From Glandiceps talaboti (lineage: Eukaryota > Hemichordata > Enteropneusta > Spengelidae), in contig NC_135569.1 of NCBI RefSeq assembly GCF_964340395.1, positions 513,501 to 577,500 on the forward strand: a stretch of DNA of 64,000 nt, written 5' to 3'. Under the pieces are notes generated by a model. It saw only the letters and a program-made list of their open reading frames with translations. It did no database searches and was not told the DNA's origin. A program made the position numbers and the translations under genes. Shown one piece after another: positions 24,073 to 64,000 of the stretch; the stretch's first letter is position 1; each line of letters opens with the position of its first letter.

Positions 24073-25650
24073 TGTTTAAGGAATGATTGCTCCGCTTTAT
24101 CCAAATTGGTCAGAATATTCCATAATATGTAAATATTCCAAATTTAAAACTTTTCTTCAGGGGTGGTAGATGTACCTCGGTCCTGAAAAGATTAGGTTGT
24201 TCCTCTTCAAAATTGTTTCAGGTTTTTAAAAAAAAGGCATCTACATTTCATCCCCTCAGTTGTTGAGTAAAATTTTTGTCAGAGAACCCGTAGATAAATA
24301 TGTTGCCTCAATTTTGTGGCTGCATATCTATATGTCATTAAATGCAGCAAGCACATGATGAAAAAGGCGAACTTAGAATTAGTGAACTAACAGTGAGAAA
24401 TGTGGAAAAATGGTAAAAAATGAAATATGATTGAAAACTAGCCAATATTGTATAAAACAGCTGAGAAACATGTAAAACTGTTTTAGCCAGAGGCCATATT
24501 TTTCCGGTATTTTGTCAAAGCTGTTATCCTTATACAGTGAAATAACGTACTAACTGCCTTTTAGTTTGTCCATAGTGGGAAGTTACACTGTGCTGCACTT
24601 TCCACCCCTAAAATGCCTTAGCTTTTGGCAGAGTCCTATAGTGTTGGGCCACACCAAAGTAGGGGTGCTTGGTCACAGGGTTTCCAAATTGACGCGGTTT
24701 ACCATTGTTGCTGTTTGTATGTATTTACAACAGTTTTCTTGTAGGAAATAGAGTATTTTTTCCAAATCATGAAACATTAAAAAACAGCATTTCTGTCCTC
24801 CACAAAAAATGTTGTCTTAGATGAGAAATATGGTGGGGAAAAACTAACAACTCATCGTGTTTCTTTTCAATGTATATAGTTATGGCTTTAATAGTACCAC
24901 CTCTCTTGTGGAAATATTTGTTGGATGGATCATTCTATTTAATGGTAGGGGAGGTGAGACAGAGGAGACAGTCTGCCTGAAAATAAATTTTGAGATGTCA
25001 TTGTCTGGGATTTTTAATGTAGCCAAGGAAAAATGGAAATAGCAGAATTTGCCTAAAATGTACATTCTTCAGTTGATAAGTAATTTCTGGTTGTGGAAGA
25101 AAAAATAAACAAGTTTAAAGTTTGTATAAAAAAATATGACCAGTTTAACGTGAGAATTATTGAGGTCATACCAGAAGAATTGAGAGTAGGGGAAAGAAGT
25201 CACAAACAAACTTTGAACTTTGAACTTAATGACTGGAGAGATATCTCATTATGAATATCGTATTTATCATTTTCTCAATAATATGTTCCTGGATTGTTGT
25301 GTTGTGTGAATTTGTGGTAGTTCCAAATGTTTGTAGACAAAAACAGAGATATTACATTTTCTAGGAATTTTAGAAGACTAGTAACATTCTGTATACTGCA
25401 AAAAAAATATACCTGTTTTTGTGAAAACTTTTGAGTCCACACAAAGAATTTGTATTTTGGTTAGCATGTTTTGGTGTCTGTTTCCATCTCCAGTTCTTTT
25501 TACATTCATTGATTTTTTTACAAAAGATGTTTTCTGTGATGAAACCAGAATGGAATAGATAAAACAATACGAATTTCAATATCACCAGGGGAAGGGGGTC
25601 AATTGCCTCACATTGGATGTCTTGGCTGCCATGAGCAGCAGGCCATGGAT

Positions 25651-25712
25651 AGGTTAAAGGTCATTTGTGGCCAGGTCAAAGTTCAGCCCTTGCTGGCTGT
25701 GACCTTTGACCT
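25651..25712. promoter_or_regulatory. cluster of three DR1 nuclear-receptor-type elements
   Basis: AGGTTAAAGGTCA (25651-25663, +), AGGTCAAAGTTCA (25673-25685, +) and TGACCTTTGACCT (25700-25712; AGGTCAAAGGTCA on the - strand) are hexamer direct repeats spaced by one base, the form bound by HNF4, RXR heterodimers and COUP-TF. Three in 62 bp is unlikely by chance. Confidence 0.55.
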
Positions 25713-26275
25713 GTATTCGAGGCCTGCCACTGCCATTATATTAATAGTGTTATAAACTGCCATGTTTTCCATAGCTATCATATCACACTACCAGAAAACA
25801 CCAGTATTTGAGTAAGTTGAGTTTTAGCTGCCACATCATTCATTGTTTATTATTTTTGTAACATGTTAGAAATAGACTGTTTTTATATACATACATGTAC
25901 TTTTTGTATAAGGACCTCGGGGGTTGAAATCAAACTTTTTGTGACATTCTGTATGTCAAACTGCCTTTAGCTGATGTGAACAGAGACAGAGTTCTTAAGA
26001 GTTTCAATAAGTAGGACTTTCTAGGGGTGTGGTTACATATTTTTTTTAGAGTTAGTTTAAAACTACTTTTTAGTTCATTCCTACATGCATGTGGGTCAGA
26101 AACTACTGAAATTGATAGATTGGTAACAGACACCAGACAATATTTTGATTTTCTGTCTTTCCTTTCATCTTTTTACTTCTGTATATGTCAAGAATTAAAG
26201 GGAACATCTTTGTATCATTTGTTGACAAGTAATAAACGGTTTATTTCACTTGAAATGATCCTTCCTACTGGTGTC

Positions 26276-26307
<32 letters not shown>

Positions 26308-26576
26308 TGTATGTATGTATGTATGTATGTATGTATGTATGTATGTATGTATGTATGTATGTATGTATGTATGTATGTATGTATGTATGTATGTATGTAT
26401 GTATGTATGTATGTATGTATGTATGGATGGGTGGATGTATGTATGTATGGATGGGTGGATGTATGTAATACTTTGAAAAAGAATTTTTATGCATTTCTAT
26501 GTATGTATGTATGTATGTATGTATGTATGTATGTATGTATGTATGTATGTATGTATGGTATGTATGGTATGTATGT

Positions 26577-26613
<37 letters not shown>

Positions 26614-26640
26614 ATGTATGTATGTATGTATGAGGGTTAG
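26276..26640. repeat. ATGT microsatellites with a spacer
   Basis: Long perfect GTAT tetramers (26276-26425, then variants with GGATGGGTGGATG), a 35-bp spacer, a second tract (26500-26560), a short GT run and a third tract. Open frames here (MYVC repeats) are artefacts of the tetramer. Confidence 0.97.
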
Positions 26641-26902
26641 GGTTAATATTTGGGTTAAACATGTATGATTCATAATATGAGGGTGAAATATTACTTTACT
26701 TTAATTATGTAAGCAAAATGTGTTTACTGTCAACATTATTTATATGCAAATTGACTTTATTTTTACATAGTACCAGTAATAAAGTTAAACTTGTATGCAT
26801 TGCACTGAATACCATCTAAACCACATTCACATTTGATTATTATTGCTGTTAATACTCCAATACTGTTATCAGTAAACTTGCATCTCTTACTTACTCTCCT
26901 AG

Positions 26903-28054
26903 ACTAGTAAACTCACATCTCTTTACTCTCCTAGACTAGTAAACTCACATCTCTTTACTCTCCTAGACTAGTAAACTCAAATCTCTTTACTCTCCTAGAC
27001 TAGTAAACTCACATCTCTTTACTCTCCTAGACTAGTAAACTCACATCTCTTTACTCTCCTAGACTAGTAAACTCACATCTCTTTACTCTCCTAGACTAGT
27101 AAACTCACATCTCTTTACTCTCCTAGACTAGTAAACTCACATCTCTTTACTCTCCTAGACTAGTAAACTCAAATCTCTTTACTCTCCTAGACTAGTAAAC
27201 TCACATCTCTTTACTCTCCTAGACTAGTAAACTCACATCTCTTTACTCTCCTAGACTAGTAAACTCAAATCTCTTTACTCTCCTAGACTAGTAAACTCAC
27301 ATCTCTTTACTCTCCTAGACTAGTAAACTCACATCTCTTTACTCTCCTAGACTAGTAAACTCACATCTGTTTACTCTCCTAGACTAGTAAACTCACATCT
27401 GTTTACTCTCCTAGACTAGTAAACTCACATCTGTTTACTCTCCTAGACTAGTAAACTCACATCTGTTTACTCTCCTAAACTAGTAAACTCACATCTGTTT
27501 ACTCTCCTAGACTAGTAAACTCACATCTGTTTACTCTCCTAGACTAGTAAACTCACATCTCTTTACTCTCCTAGACTAGTAAACTCAAATCTCTTTACTC
27601 TCCTAGACTAGTAAACTCACATCTCTTTACTCTCCTAAACTAGTAAACTCACATCTCTTTACTCTCCTAGACTAGTAAACTCAAATCTCTTTACTCTCCT
27701 AGACTAGTAAACTCACATCACTTTACTCTCCTAAACTAGTAAACTCACATCTCTTTACTCTCCTAGACTAGTAAACTCACATCTCTTTACTCTCCTAGAC
27801 TAGTAAACTCACATCTGTTTACTCTCCTAGACTAGTAAACTCACATCTGTTTACTCTCCTAGACTAGTAAACTCACATCTCTTTACTCTCCTAGACTAGT
27901 AAACTCACATCTCTTTACTCTCCTAGACTAGTAAACTCACATCTCTTTACTCTCCTAGACTAGTAAACTCACATCTCTTTACTCTCCTAGACTAGTAAAC
28001 TCACATCTCTTTACTCTCCTAGACTAGTAAACTCACATCTCTTTACTCTCCTAG
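26903..28054. repeat. 32-bp minisatellite, 36 units, upstream of the channel gene
   Basis: Unit ACTAGTAAACTCACATCTCT plus TTACTCTCCTAG. The first and last ACTAGT are 1152 bp apart, exactly 36 x 32, so there are no indels. Variants are point changes (CACATC/CAAATC, CTCTTT/CTGTTT, TAGACT/TAAACT), partly clustered. It ends about 145 bp before the start codon and probably lies in the promoter. Confidence 0.97.
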
Positions 28055-28173
28055 ACTAGTAAGCTGACTACTTGCATACAGGTTTCAACTTGCAGAATGA
28101 AATGTTCATTTATTTCAAAGTTGCCTATGGTGGCGCACTATATTAAGATGACTTTGTACCAAAGCCACAAAGC

Positions 28174-28186
28174 TGACCTCTGACCT
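28174..28186 (-). promoter_or_regulatory. DR1-type element next to the channel start codon
   Basis: TGACCTCTGACCT reads AGGTCAGAGGTCA on the - strand, a perfect DR1, 14 bp before the ATG and so in the 5' UTR or core promoter. It matches the upstream DR1 cluster at 25651-25712. Confidence 0.45.
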
Positions 28187-28199
28187 AGTGTCAGACAAA

Positions 28200-63785
<35,586 letters not shown>

Positions 63786-63893
63786 CTAAATAATAGTAGT
63801 CCTCCTGAGTCCGACCAGGACAGTGATGATGAAGATGGGAGCACAGTCTCAGCAGTAACTATGGCAACCCTTTTATCTCAATGTAAAATATGA
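63786..63893 (+). other. in-frame extension after the CLCN2-like stop, with duplicated acidic segment
   Basis: The frame continues past TAG with CTA and stays open to TGA at 63891-63893. At 63807-63842 it repeats the ESDQDSDDEDGS coding segment of exon 22; the four nucleotide differences in that block are all third-position and synonymous. An 8-bp insertion then shifts the remainder. It could be 3' UTR duplication, a readthrough extension, or former coding sequence. Confidence 0.4.
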
Positions 63894-64000
63894 CTGTGTG
63901 CTGCTGATCAACAATTCTGCCCCAGGTGTGTAAAACTTGTTATAATTTTGTTTGACACGCAAACAATAGTTGGACATATGAAATGTGTAAAAGGCAGGGT

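Larger units (their letters stand above)
22429..28199. other. intergenic region between the two genes
   Basis: It includes the p53-family 3' UTR (end not located) and the channel promoter. Contents: a 37-bp array (23812-24072), a DR1 cluster (25651-25712), ATGT microsatellites (26276-26640) and a 32-bp minisatellite (26903-28054). Candidate AATAAA signals at about 25103 and 26230 are far from the stop. No further gene was recognised. Confidence 0.7.

Noticed and set aside
26276-26640. Long MYVC and YIHT repeat open frames
   Set aside because: Any ATGT tetramer run is open in several frames; same for 50703-51003, 34230-34498, 41731-42030, 29770-29912 and 61141-61355.
26903-28054. CRISPR-like regular repeats (also 53490-54512)
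   Set aside because: Units are head-to-tail with no spacers and lie in animal genomic DNA.

Overview
This window is AT-rich, intron-rich animal nuclear DNA crowded with micro- and minisatellites. It looks like a marine invertebrate bilaterian. The protein sequences resemble both lophotrochozoan and invertebrate-deuterostome relatives, and I cannot name a species. Two complete protein-coding genes can be rebuilt exon by exon, both on the + strand. All exon phases join, and both coding totals are divisible by three.

Gene 1 (coding 1449-22428, 12 coding exons, 2016 nt, 671 aa) is a p53-superfamily transcription factor with p63/p73 architecture: an N-terminal FxxLW transactivation motif, a DNA-binding domain with the zinc ligands and main DNA-contact arginines, a tetramerisation domain, a SAM domain, and a C-terminal tail resembling the end of vertebrate p63-alpha. 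The long second intron (4472-11472) holds a local CpG-rich stretch that could be an internal promoter. A phase-compatible short terminal exon at 18482 could encode a SAM-less isoform.

The intergenic stretch (22429-28199) holds a 37-bp minisatellite, a cluster of three DR1 nuclear-receptor-type elements (25651-25712), long ATGT microsatellites, and a 36-unit, indel-free 32-bp minisatellite ending about 140 bp before gene 2.

Gene 2 (coding 28200-63785, 22 coding exons, 2523 nt, 840 aa) is a CLC-2-type voltage-gated chloride channel (CLCN2-like) with the CLC signature motifs, the gating glutamate and two C-terminal CBS domains. A second DR1 element lies 14 bp upstream of its start codon. A candidate alternative first exon lies at 33097-33201.

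The most unusual observation is that four of the channel gene's splice donors (exons 5, 11, 12 and 16) are each embedded in a tandem repeat that copies the exon end, the GT donor and the proximal intron. In two of them (81 bp x 4 at exon 5; 39 bp at exon 16 with nine donors) the unit is a multiple of three and stays open, so each donor copy could be used without changing frame. In the other two (61 bp and 52 bp) downstream donors would break the protein. Introns also carry a hAT-type MITE with a perfect 8-bp target duplication, tRNA-derived SINE copies, two long foldback hairpins, a 697-bp tandem duplication, and several large minisatellites. The p53-family/CLC-2 adjacency recalls the linkage of TP63 with CLCN2 and of TP73 with CLCNKA/B in human.
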